From JBBSGA01 sp038254585 (GTDB taxonomy: Bacteria; Chloroflexota; Chloroflexia; Chloroflexales; Kallotenuaceae): a stretch of 14,269 nucleotides of DNA. Below are positions 5,807-13,259 of this stretch, piece by piece. Numbering within the stretch: position 1 is the stretch's first letter; every line of letters starts with the position of its first letter. The notes under the pieces were generated by a model. That model saw nothing but the letters and a program-made list of their open reading frames with translations, was not told the origin of the DNA and searched no databases. The position numbers and the translations under genes are program-made. The stretch is taken from positions 1 to 14,269 of the forward strand of contig JBBSGA010000146.1 of the NCBI GenBank assembly GCA_038254585.1. The letters run 5' to 3'.

Positions 5807-8800
5807 ATGACGCACCGGATTCCCCAGGTCGAAGGCGACATCTTGAGTCCGGCGCCGGACGACACTGGCATCGTCGTGGGATCGCGTGCCTGGTATGCCT
5901 GGCTGGCCCAGGACGCGAACCGTTCGTTTGCCTTCGCCGGCGCGAGCGGCACCTTCACTGCCCGTCGGGAACGACGACGGCGAGGCAGTGCCTACTGGAT
6001 CGCCTACCGCCGGTCCGCTGGTAACCTCTACAAGGGCTACCTGGGCAAAGCAGACGATCTCACGCGTGAACGCCTGAACACCGTCGCAGCAGCGCTGAAT
6101 GAGCGCATCAGCACATCCGGTGACCGTTCGATCCGGCAGGCTGCTCGGTCACGTTCCGCCCGGTCACACACCGTCGACGTGGGTGGTGCAGGCGCTGGCC
6201 CTGCCCCGACTTTGTTGCCTGGGGTACGCTCCAGCAGCATACGGTCTCCGGATCACCTCTTGACGACCAAACTGTCTGCCCCTCCAATACGTCCTGACGC
6301 CGTCCCACGGCCGCGGCTGTATACCCGACTCGCGGATGCGCGGCAGCGCACCCTGACGCTGATCTCGGCTCCGGCCGGCTTTGGCAAGACGACCCTGCTT
6401 ACTTCCTTTCTTCAGGATGTGGCCGGACCGGTTGCATGGCTGTCACTGGACGCGCGAGATAACGATCCGGTGCGTTTCTGGCGCTATGTCATCGGCGCGC
6501 TCCAGCAGGTCCATGCCCATCTCGGCGCTACCAGCCTCCTCCTGCTCCAGTCCGCGCAGCCCGCCCCGGTCGAGACCGTCGTGACGACTCTGCTGAATGA
6601 CCTGGCGACCCTCCCCGGCAACATGACGCTCATCCTCGACGATTACCAGGTGATCGACGCGCAACCGATCCACGATGGACTTCTTTTTATGCTCGACCAT
6701 GCCCCGCCGGTTCTGCATCTCATACTGGCGACCCGCACTGATCCGCCCCTGCCACTGGCGCGCTGGCGGGCCAGCGGACACCTGGCCGAGTTCCGGGCGC
6801 GGGATCTGCGCTTCACGACCGAAGAAGCGGGGACGTTTCTCTCGCTGGGTATGGGCTTACGCCTTTCCATCGACGACATTGCGGCCCTCGCAGCGCGTAC
6901 GGAAGGCTGGATTGCCGGACTCCATCTGGTAGCGCTCGCGCTGCAAGGGCGCGCGGACGTAGCGGACTTCCTGGCTGGGTTCACCGGGAGCCATCGCTAC
7001 ATCCTGGATTACCTGGTAGACGAGGTGGTGCAGCGGCAGCCGGAACCCGTCCAGCGGTTCTTGCGCGAAACGTCGATCCTTGAACGACTCACCGCGCCCC
7101 TCTGCAATGCTGTGACCGGGCGAACTGATGGACAGGCCATGCTCCCGCGGGTTGAGCGCGCCAACCTCTTCCTGGTTCCACTCGACGAGGAGCGGCGCTG
7201 GTATCGCTATCACCAACTGTTCGCCGAGGCACTGCGCAACCATCTCACGCAGGACCAGCCTGACCTGATCGCAGTGTTACACCGCCGTGCGGCAACCTGG
7301 CTTGAAGGCAACGGGCTCGTCTCCGAGGCAGTCGGCCACGGGCTGGCCGGGGAAGATTGGGAGCAGGTCACGTGCCTGGTCGAGCAGCATGCTGAGGCCC
7401 TGTGGTTGCGTGGCGAGGTCGCGACGCTGGAGCCGTGGATCGGGGCTCTCCCCGAGGCCGTCGTACGCAGCCGCCCGCGCCTCTGTCTGATTCATGCCTG
7501 GATGTGTTTCCTCACGGGTCGGCTCGTCGCCGTCGAGTCGCGCCTCCGGGATGCCGCGGCGATCCTGCACGACGAGGGAAGTTCTGGGGTCGGCGCAGCG
7601 GTAGCCGGTGGAGTCGACAGCCAGAGCCGGCAGACATTGCTGGGAGTGCTTGCCACCATCCGCGCCGCCCTTGCCAGCCTGCGGGATGATGCGCCCCACG
7701 CAGTCGCCCTGGCACGCGAGGCACTGGCCTATCTGCCCGATCACGACACGCATTGGCGTAGTCAGAGCTGCATTAGTCTCGGCATCGCGCTGGACTCGGC
7801 CGGCGACGTCACGGCGGCGATCCAGGCCTTTGCGGATGCCGCGGCGATCAGCCGGCGCGCTGGCAACACCTTTCAGGCCATTATTGCCCTCTGGAGTCTC
7901 GCCGCACGGTTGATCATGCAGGGCAGACTGCACGAGGCCGAGCAAACCTACCGCGAGGCGCTGCGGTTCGCGGAGGACCGGGGCGAGGCACGTCTTCCCG
8001 CGATGGCCCTGGCGCACATGGGCTACGGCGACCTGCTGCGTGAGCGGAACGACCTTGAACAGGCCGAGCAGCATCTGCGGACAGCGCTCGAGCTTGGCAC
8101 CCTGGGCGGGAACTACGGCACCCTCCTCTCCACCCACATGAACCTGGCCCGCGTGTTGCAGGCGCGGGGCACCGACGACGCTGCGCGGGCCACCCTCCTG
8201 CCGGCCGAGGAACTCGCACGCCGCCCGGGAATCCTGCCGCTCTACACCGTCTGGCTGGAGGCAACCCGTGCACGACTGTGGCTGGCGCAGGGCGACCTAC
8301 AGAACGCGCAGTGCTGGGGGCAAGCCTATGGGACGACCATGGACGACGACCGAATCCAGCTTGGCACCCACGTGCGCGCCTTCGCGTTGTTTACGCTGGC
8401 GCGGGTCTATCTGACACAGGGGGACACGACACAGGCGCTCGCAGTACTGGAGCGGCTCCAGCGCAGTGGTGAGTCGGAGAGCCGCACCGGAGTCGTGATC
8501 GAGGCGCTAACGTTGCAGGCCCTGGCGCTAGCTATACGCGGCCTGCGCACCGAGGCGCTCGGCGCCCTGTACAGGGCACTCCAGTTGGCCGCTCCCGCGG
8601 GCTACGTGCGCCTGTTCGTGGACGAGGGCGCACCCATGGCGGCCCTGTTGCGCCAGGCACATGTGCAGGGCATCGCCCCCGATTACGTGGACCACCTGCT
8701 GTCCCAATTTGGCTTGGACCTGGAAGATGCAACGACCCGCTCGCGGCTCCGTGCTCGGCAGCCAGCGACCGACCAACAGCTCGCCGAGCCACTGAGCGCA

Positions 8801-8977
8801 CGGGAACTGGACGTGTTGCGCCTGTTGGTCGCTGGCGCATCGAACCGGGAGATTGGCCAGCGTCTGGTTGTCTCTGCCGGCACCGTCAAGACCCATCTCC
8901 AGAGTATCTACGGCAAGCTTGACGTGCATAATCGGACAGAAGCTGCCGCGCGCGCGCGCATCCTCGGGCTCGTCTAG
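5807..8977 (+). CDS. MalT-type LuxR-family ATP-dependent transcriptional regulator with N-terminal accessory domain
   Basis: 1056 residues from ATG 5807, chosen because of GGGAG at 5794-5798 and the promoter just upstream. Order of parts: an accessory domain at about 22-100 (VGSRAWYAWL, FAFAGASGTFTARRE, YWIAYRR, YLGKADDLTRERLN), rich in aromatic and basic residues; a low-complexity linker at about 101-165; a STAND-type ATPase with P-loop APAGFGKTT at 188-196 and Walker B LILDD around D278-D279, followed by the MalT-like 'ILATRTDPPLPLARWRA'; a long helical TPR-like region (about 480-940); and a C-terminal LuxR HTH from residue 996 (LSARELDVLRLLVAGASNRE, then VSAGTVKTHLQSIYGKL). In MalT, ligand and ATP binding cause oligomerisation and activation of promoters. 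The ligand here is unknown. It probably activates the operon beginning 154 bases downstream. Confidence 0.93.
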   Translation: MTHRIPQVEGDILSPAPDDTGIVVGSRAWYAWLAQDANRSFAFAGASGTFTARRERRRRGSAYWIAYRRSAGNLYKGYLGKADDLTRERLNTVAAALNERISTSGDRSIRQAARSRSARSHTVDVGGAGAGPAPTLLPGVRSSSIRSPDHLLTTKLSAPPIRPDAVPRPRLYTRLADARQRTLTLISAPAGFGKTTLLTSFLQDVAGPVAWLSLDARDNDPVRFWRYVIGALQQVHAHLGATSLLLLQSAQPAPVETVVTTLLNDLATLPGNMTLILDDYQVIDAQPIHDGLLFMLDHAPPVLHLILATRTDPPLPLARWRASGHLAEFRARDLRFTTEEAGTFLSLGMGLRLSIDDIAALAARTEGWIAGLHLVALALQGRADVADFLAGFTGSHRYILDYLVDEVVQRQPEPVQRFLRETSILERLTAPLCNAVTGRTDGQAMLPRVERANLFLVPLDEERRWYRYHQLFAEALRNHLTQDQPDLIAVLHRRAATWLEGNGLVSEAVGHGLAGEDWEQVTCLVEQHAEALWLRGEVATLEPWIGALPEAVVRSRPRLCLIHAWMCFLTGRLVAVESRLRDAAAILHDEGSSGVGAAVAGGVDSQSRQTLLGVLATIRAALASLRDDAPHAVALAREALAYLPDHDTHWRSQSCISLGIALDSAGDVTAAIQAFADAAAISRRAGNTFQAIIALWSLAARLIMQGRLHEAEQTYREALRFAEDRGEARLPAMALAHMGYGDLLRERNDLEQAEQHLRTALELGTLGGNYGTLLSTHMNLARVLQARGTDDAARATLLPAEELARRPGILPLYTVWLEATRARLWLAQGDLQNAQCWGQAYGTTMDDDRIQLGTHVRAFALFTLARVYLTQGDTTQALAVLERLQRSGESESRTGVVIEALTLQALALAIRGLRTEALGALYRALQLAAPAGYVRLFVDEGAPMAALLRQAHVQGIAPDYVDHLLSQFGLDLEDATTRSRLRARQPATDQQLAEPLSARELDVLRLLVAGASNREIGQRLVVSAGTVKTHLQSIYGKLDVHNRTEAAARARILGLV

Positions 8978-8996
8978 CACCGCACGACGATCTCCG

Positions 8997-9065
8997 CGCT
9001 CGTCCAGATTAATCCCTCAAATCAAGCGTTTGGTCGATGCTCACACTGTGCTCTCCACGTATGCT
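8997..9065 (+). promoter_or_regulatory. Activator-type promoter of the NmrA/membrane-protein operon (shared element, copy 1)
   Basis: The 42-bp element 8997-9038 contains CGCTCGTCCA, ATTAATCCC and GGTCGAT, and matches 13168-13209 at 35 of 42 positions without gaps. TATGCT at 9060-9065 begins 63 bases after the element start, exactly as in copy 2. The hexamer 17 bases upstream of TATGCT (ATGCTC) is nothing like a -35, so an activator is likely needed. The right half-site TTGGTCGAT is kept while the left half of the palindrome has diverged. Confidence 0.65.
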
Positions 9066-9130
9066 CGTTGCAAACCCGGCGGCCATGCCTGGTCTACCGA
9101 CATCGCCAGGAGCGCGTGGAAGGAGCTCGT

Positions 9131-10051
9131 ATGCAGCAGGATAGCATCCTCGTCATCGGCGGCACCGGCTTGCTCGGGCAGATAGTCGCTCGACAACTGC
9201 GCGCCGATGGGTTTCACGTGCGCCTGATGGTGCGCGACGTGGAGCGCGCACGGCTCCAGCTTGGCCCTGACTTTGCGTATGTTGCGGGCGATGTCAGCGA
9301 CAGCGATGCCATCGCACGTGCGCTTGACGGCTGCACCGCCGTGCATATCAGCCTGTCCAGCGCGCGCCCCGAAGACGCCGATCGCGTGGAATATCACGGA
9401 ACGGCGCGCGTGGCAGAGCTGGCAGCACGGCACGACCTCGCGCGATTGACCTACGTGTCGGGCATGCTGGTGAGCGAAGAATTCACCGACGGCATTGCTC
9501 AGCACCAGGCGAAACTGCGCGCCGAGCACGCGATTCGAGCGAGCGGTGTGCCCTATACCATCTTCAAGCCGACGTATTTTATGGACACCTTGCCGCGCCA
9601 CATCCAGGGCAAGCGAGCCATCGTCCTGGGCAGACAATCGCATCCGTACCATATGGTGGCGGCGAGTGACTTCGCGCGGATGGCCGTACGCGCGCTGCGA
9701 ACGCCCGAGGCAGCGAACCGGGAGTTCTTCGTCCAGGGACCAGAGGCGATCACGATCGCTGCAGCGCTCCGGCTCTATTGCACACTGGTCGAGCCGAGTA
9801 CCCTCAGGGTGAAGCGCGTTGTTTCCGTACCATTATGGCTCATGCGCATCATCGATGCTCTGTTTCTCGGCAGGAAGCTCCACGATACGCTGCAGTTGAT
9901 GGCGCTTATGCAGCGGGTCGGTGAACGCGGTGATCCGGTGGAAACGAACCGTGTACTGGGAGCGCCTACGACAACGCTCCGGCAGTGGTGTGAGCAACAA
10001 CGCCAGCATCGTTCTCAACACGGTCCTGTGTCGCACGTCCAGGCAGCATGA
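9131..10051 (+). CDS. NmrA/atypical-SDR NAD(P)-binding protein
   Basis: 306 residues. The start ATG 9131 has AGGAG five bases upstream; the frame is open from 9068. A Rossmann fold begins ILVIGGTGLLG, with the dinucleotide loop G10-G-T-G-x-x-G16, and continues through GDVSDSDAIARAL, the TYVSG strand and the 'AIRASGVPYTIFKPTYF' segment typical of NmrA/NAD-dependent epimerase-like proteins. The classical SDR Tyr-x3-Lys catalytic pair is not evident, so it may be a redox sensor or an atypical reductase rather than a standard dehydrogenase. Residues 225-275 include a hydrophobic amphipathic stretch (VVSVPLWLMRIIDALFL), which may contact the membrane. It is the first gene of the operon, behind a 66-base leader after the -10 box. 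Confidence 0.85.
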   Translation: MQQDSILVIGGTGLLGQIVARQLRADGFHVRLMVRDVERARLQLGPDFAYVAGDVSDSDAIARALDGCTAVHISLSSARPEDADRVEYHGTARVAELAARHDLARLTYVSGMLVSEEFTDGIAQHQAKLRAEHAIRASGVPYTIFKPTYFMDTLPRHIQGKRAIVLGRQSHPYHMVAASDFARMAVRALRTPEAANREFFVQGPEAITIAAALRLYCTLVEPSTLRVKRVVSVPLWLMRIIDALFLGRKLHDTLQLMALMQRVGERGDPVETNRVLGAPTTTLRQWCEQQRQHRSQHGPVSHVQAA

Positions 10052-10073
10052 CTGCCAACACAGGTGTGGAAAC

Positions 10074-10733
10074 ATGTCGATGAAGATCGTGATCTTTGGG
10101 GCGGCCGGCGGCACCGGACGGCATCTGATGGAGCAATCCCTCGGTCGGGACTACCACGTCACTGCGGTTGCGCGGAACCCCGCAGCTATAACGCTACGCC
10201 ATGCACAGCTCGTGGTGATCACCGGGAACGTACGTGATCCAGCGAGCGTCAACGCGGCGGTCATGGGCCAGGACGCGGTGCTCTGGGCAGTCGGTGGCCA
10301 TGACACTCTGCGGACGGCCTGGTCGGGACGATCACGCCAGGCGGATCTCTGCAGCGTCGGCACCCAGCATATCCTGACGGCGATGGCGCAGCACGGAGTA
10401 CATCGCCTCGTCTGTCTGTCGTCGTGGGGGGTGGGCGACAGCATCCGCCGGGTACCCGCACTCTTTCGATGGGTCATTTTTCCGCTGGTCCTCCAGGGGG
10501 AGCTCGCGGACAAGGAGCGGCAGGAAGCCCTGATCCAGGCCAGCGTCCTCGATTGGACGATCGTTCGTCCCGCGCGGCTCATCGATGGTCCATGGACCGG
10601 GAGCTACCGGGTCGGCCACCGGCTCGCGTTTCCGGTGGGCGCGAGGATCATCCGAGCGGATGTTGCGGACTTCATGCTGCAGCAGCTCACCGATGGCGCC
10701 TTCCTGCAGACAACGGTTGAGATCAGCGGCTGA
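10074..10733 (+). CDS. NAD(P)H-binding atypical SDR (NmrA/flavin-reductase-like)
   Basis: 219 residues, starting 22 bases after the preceding stop; a second in-frame ATG at 10080 is also possible. The N-terminus MKIVIFGAAGGTGR carries G9-x-x-G12-x-x-G15, followed by 'VTAVARNPAAI', 'VITGNVRDPASV' and 'RLVCLSSWGVGD', the usual order in biliverdin-reductase-B/NmrA-type proteins. The segment 'SVLDWTIVRPARLIDGPWTG' is the characteristic C-terminal substrate region. It shares its fold with the upstream gene but is shorter and clearly divergent, so these are not a recent duplicate pair. The substrate is unknown. Confidence 0.85.
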   Translation: MSMKIVIFGAAGGTGRHLMEQSLGRDYHVTAVARNPAAITLRHAQLVVITGNVRDPASVNAAVMGQDAVLWAVGGHDTLRTAWSGRSRQADLCSVGTQHILTAMAQHGVHRLVCLSSWGVGDSIRRVPALFRWVIFPLVLQGELADKERQEALIQASVLDWTIVRPARLIDGPWTGSYRVGHRLAFPVGARIIRADVADFMLQQLTDGAFLQTTVEISG

Positions 10734-10773
10734 GCATATTCAGGCAGTGTGTTTTATGAACCAGGAGACGGCG

Positions 10774-11343
10774 ATGATGCGTTCAGAGCTTGCAATCGGC
10801 ATCCATGTGCTTGGCACACTCACGCTGTTCGGCGGGCTTGCCTTGACCATCCTCGCCGTTATCGGAATCCGGCGTTCCCGATCCGTGCGGCAGCTCCTGC
10901 AATGGGCCAGGTTCGCTACCACCGTGGATAAGCTGCTGCCGCTGGGCGCGCTGCTCGTGCTGCTGTCCGGCCTCTACCTGGTCTTCACGACGTGGGGCTG
11001 GAGCGTCGGGTGGGTGAACATCGCGCTCGTGCTGCTCGTCCTGCTGATCCCCCTGGTACCAGCTACGATTGTGTTCCGCTTCGCGGCGATCCGGCGCATG
11101 GCCGCTACGCTCGAAGACGGCCCGCTGTCGGCCAGCGTGCAGGCAACGACACGCGATCCGGTACTTTGGACCGGCGCCAGCATCGTAACGACCGGTTCAT
11201 GTTGCATTCTGTGGCTCATGATCACCAAACCAAGCCAGCCTGGAGCGTTGGGCAGCCTGGGGATAGCGCTCCTGATCGGACTTGCGGGAGTGCTCCCTGC
11301 ATGGACCCGGCGAGGTGCGACTGAGCATGTGGCGCAGTCGTAA
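10774..11343 (+). CDS. DUF2269-like integral membrane protein
   Basis: 189 residues with about four to five hydrophobic helices. ATG 10774 is chosen (ATG 10777 also possible) because AGGAG lies at 10763-10767. The N-terminal 'IGIHVLGTLTLFGGLALTI' has the His-containing first helix typical of DUF2269-type predicted membrane proteins, and 'LLPLGALLVLLSGLYLVFTTWGWSVGWVNIALVLL' fits the second and third helices. The family has no established function. It lies 40 bases after the SDR gene in the same operon. Family assignment rests on pattern memory only. Confidence 0.7.
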   Translation: MMRSELAIGIHVLGTLTLFGGLALTILAVIGIRRSRSVRQLLQWARFATTVDKLLPLGALLVLLSGLYLVFTTWGWSVGWVNIALVLLVLLIPLVPATIVFRFAAIRRMAATLEDGPLSASVQATTRDPVLWTGASIVTTGSCCILWLMITKPSQPGALGSLGIALLIGLAGVLPAWTRRGATEHVAQS

Positions 11344-11381
11344 AGTAGCCAGGGTTATGCAAACAGAAAGGAGTAGTCAGG

Positions 11382-11744
11382 ATGATTGAGCACGTGCAGG
11401 TCGTATCAGTGCCGGTTAGCGATCAGGAGCGAGCGAAAGCTTTTTACGTGGATGCGCTTGGCTTCGAGCTACGCCTCGACAACCCCTGGGCGCCGGACAT
11501 GCGTTGGGTGGAGGTTGCTCCCAGGGGCGCAGTGACCTCACTCACACTGGTAACCTGGTTTCCTTCCATGCCGCCCGGGTCCCTTAAAGGACTCGTGGTC
11601 GCGACGGACGATATCTATGCAACCTACGAGGTCCTGTGTGCTAAGGGTGTCTATTTTGAAACTCCACCAACGGAGCAGGTCGGAGGGATCATGACCGTAT
11701 TTCACGACCCCGATGGCAATGGTCTCGTCCTCGTGCAGAAATGA
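11382..11744 (+). CDS. VOC-superfamily (glyoxalase-like) protein, probably lacking full metal site
   Basis: 120 residues, the normal single-domain size, with a strong AAAGGAG eight bases before ATG 11382. The paired beta-alpha-beta pattern is clear: 'VQVVSVPVSDQERAKAFYVDALGFELR', then 'LVVATDDIYATYEVLCAKGVYF' and the terminal 'FHDPDGNGLVLVQK'. Of the usual VOC metal ligands only His4 is obviously present. The second-repeat His is replaced (VVATDD) and the final Glu position reads V/L. It is therefore likelier to bind a small ligand, or act in resistance or sensing, than to be a metal glyoxalase. Its stop overlaps the next start (ATGA). Confidence 0.88.
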   Translation: MIEHVQVVSVPVSDQERAKAFYVDALGFELRLDNPWAPDMRWVEVAPRGAVTSLTLVTWFPSMPPGSLKGLVVATDDIYATYEVLCAKGVYFETPPTEQVGGIMTVFHDPDGNGLVLVQK

Positions 11745-12361
11745 GATCCGAGGCGGACAGTGTAGGCACGAACCGGATCGAGGCCTTCAGCGATGGCGTC
11801 TTCGCCATCGCCATCACCTTGCTCGTGCTGGAGCTTCGAGTCCCTGATGCCCCGGCAGGCCACCTGGCAGAGGCGCTACTGCATCAATGGCCCGCGTACG
11901 CGAGCTACGTGGTGAGCTTCCTGATCATCGGCATCATCTGGGTGAACCACCATGCCATGTTCCAGCACATCGTGAAGGCCGACAGAACGCTCGTCTTCCT
12001 CAATCTGCTGCTCCTGCTGTGCGTCTCCTTCATCCCGTTCCCGACTGCGCTCCTGGCTGATTTCTTCCACGCCGGCGCAGATCAGTACGTCGCTGCCGTT
12101 GTGTACAGCACGACCATGACGGCGATGGGTGTCGCCTTGAGCACTGTGTAGGCGTATGCCGCCTCCGGCCATCGGCTCCTCGGCGAGAGAATCACCCGAG
12201 CCGATGCAACTCAGATGCTACGACGGTTCTGGCTTGGCGCGGTGGTCTGCGCCCTTTCCATCGGTATCGCGATGGTGAGCGCCGCGCTGACCCTCGCCGT
12301 GTACGCGCTAGTAGCGCTCTTCTTCGTCCGCTCAGGAGCACAGCAGGATGGCCTCGAATAA
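11741..12361 (+). pseudogene. TMEM175-family potassium-channel-like gene interrupted by an amber codon
   Basis: The reading frame starts at ATG 11741 (overlapping the VOC stop) and shows the family hallmark RIEAFSDGVFAIAITLLVLEL near residues 12-32, followed by helices 'YVVSFLIIGIIWVNHHAMF' and 'FLNLLLLLCVSFIPFPTALL'. TAG at 12149-12151 (codon 137) stops it. The same frame then continues without further stops as AYAASGHRLLGERIT…RRFWLGAVVCALSIGIAM…LAVYALVALFFVR to TAA at 12359-12361, giving a normal length of 206 codons. A Trp codon TGG changed to TAG explains this simply. The truncated product (136 residues) would lack the last helices. It may be a recent pseudogene, a sequencing error or, less likely, a readthrough gene. 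Confidence 0.85.
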
Positions 12362-12384
12362 CTCGGAATAGGATCGCCAAAACC

Positions 12385-13029
12385 ATGCCGGCGACCGGTG
12401 ACGAAGACGGTGGGAGAGCTCGCTACCATGGAAGTGCCCTTCTTTCAGAATCCGTCATCCGACACGTGGCCAGCACGGCGCTGATTGGTGCTGGTTTTGG
12501 CGCCTTCTGGGGGTTTGAAGGAAGCAGTGCCTTTGGCGGACGCCTCGCCGTGCTCCTCGCTAGTCTGGTGGCGCTGATCACGCTCGTCCTCATGGTGGCG
12601 GCGCTGCGCCTGCTCAGAGCCGCATCTGGGCGCTCAGGTACCGACGCACGGCGTGCGCATAGCCCCTTCGCGACGCGAGCGTACCGGCTTGCCGTCCTTT
12701 TTGAAGTGTTCGCCATCCCGCTTGCCTTCGCCTTCCTGCGCGCGAGACACCGCAGCGAGTATTTCATTCCCGTTTTGGCGGGCCTTGTAGGCCTGCATTT
12801 CGTTGGTCTGGCGCCCGCCTTCCGTTCACCGCGCTTCGCAGGTGTCGGTGGAGCGATGTGCATCGTCGCGGGACTGGCGCTGTTGTTTCCCAGTCACGCT
12901 ACGATTAACCATCAGATGGTCGAACTCTGGCCTGCGGTGGTCGGCTTTGGGTGTGCCCTGATCCTCTGGGGAGTAGCGGCGCACGGGCTGGTAGGGACGT
13001 TTGCGCAACTCCGGCGTCGGCGGATATAG
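12385..13029 (+). CDS. Uncharacterised multi-pass membrane protein
   Basis: 214 residues with about six to seven hydrophobic segments and a basic tail (LRRRRI). It begins 23 bases after the end of the TMEM175-like frame and is the last gene of the operon. ATG 12385 has only a weak upstream AGGA (12370-12373), and the first 25 residues are polar, so a later start cannot be excluded. Recognisable stretches are 'VLFEVFAIPLAFAFLRARHRSEYFIPVLAGLVGLHFVGLAPAF' and 'HATINHQMVELWPAVVGFGCALILW'. The GLHF-L-A motif recurs in uncharacterised small membrane proteins, but I cannot name the family with confidence. Confidence 0.7.
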   Translation: MPATGDEDGGRARYHGSALLSESVIRHVASTALIGAGFGAFWGFEGSSAFGGRLAVLLASLVALITLVLMVAALRLLRAASGRSGTDARRAHSPFATRAYRLAVLFEVFAIPLAFAFLRARHRSEYFIPVLAGLVGLHFVGLAPAFRSPRFAGVGGAMCIVAGLALLFPSHATINHQMVELWPAVVGFGCALILWGVAAHGLVGTFAQLRRRRI

Positions 13030-13042
13030 CCGAGGAACGCGC

Positions 13043-13114
13043 CTGGATGCAGGCATCCAGCGTTCGGCGCGCCGGTCGGGGAACCGCGGTAACTTTGCTT
13101 CACGGGGAGCAAAG
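13043..13114 (+). terminator. Two hairpins after the operon (possible terminator region)
   Basis: CTGGATG (13043-13049) pairs with CATCCAG (13054-13060) around 4 bases. CTTTGCT (13093-13099) pairs with AGCAAAG (13108-13114) around 8 bases. They lie 14-85 bases after the operon's last stop. Neither is followed by a T-run, so termination by the intrinsic mechanism is doubtful. Confidence 0.3.
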
Positions 13115-13167
13115 GGTCCACGACCCGCCTGTAGCCGGAATGTCGCGGCTCTTGCCTGCCCAACCCA

Positions 13168-13236
13168 CGCTCGTCCATATTAATCCCCCGAATCGACCAT
13201 ATGGTCGATCCCCCCGTTTCACCCGCGGCATATGCT
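13168..13236 (+). promoter_or_regulatory. Activator-type promoter of the second unit (shared element, copy 2)
   Basis: The element 13168-13209 matches 8997-9038 at 35/42. It contains a perfect 18-bp palindrome, ATCGACCAT/ATGGTCGAT, at 13192-13209. TATGCT at 13231-13236 begins 63 bases after the element start. With a start near 13243 the palindrome centre sits at about -42.5, the class-II activator position. The hexamer at the -35 spacing is ATCCCC, i.e. no -35 box. The leader to ATG 13260 is short. Confidence 0.7.
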
Positions 13237-13259
13237 GGCTGCACAGGGGAGGACACACC

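Noticed and set aside
7277..8137. Minus-strand 286-residue frame inside the regulator gene
   Set aside because: Antisense to the TPR-like region of a clear regulator; no motifs of its own.
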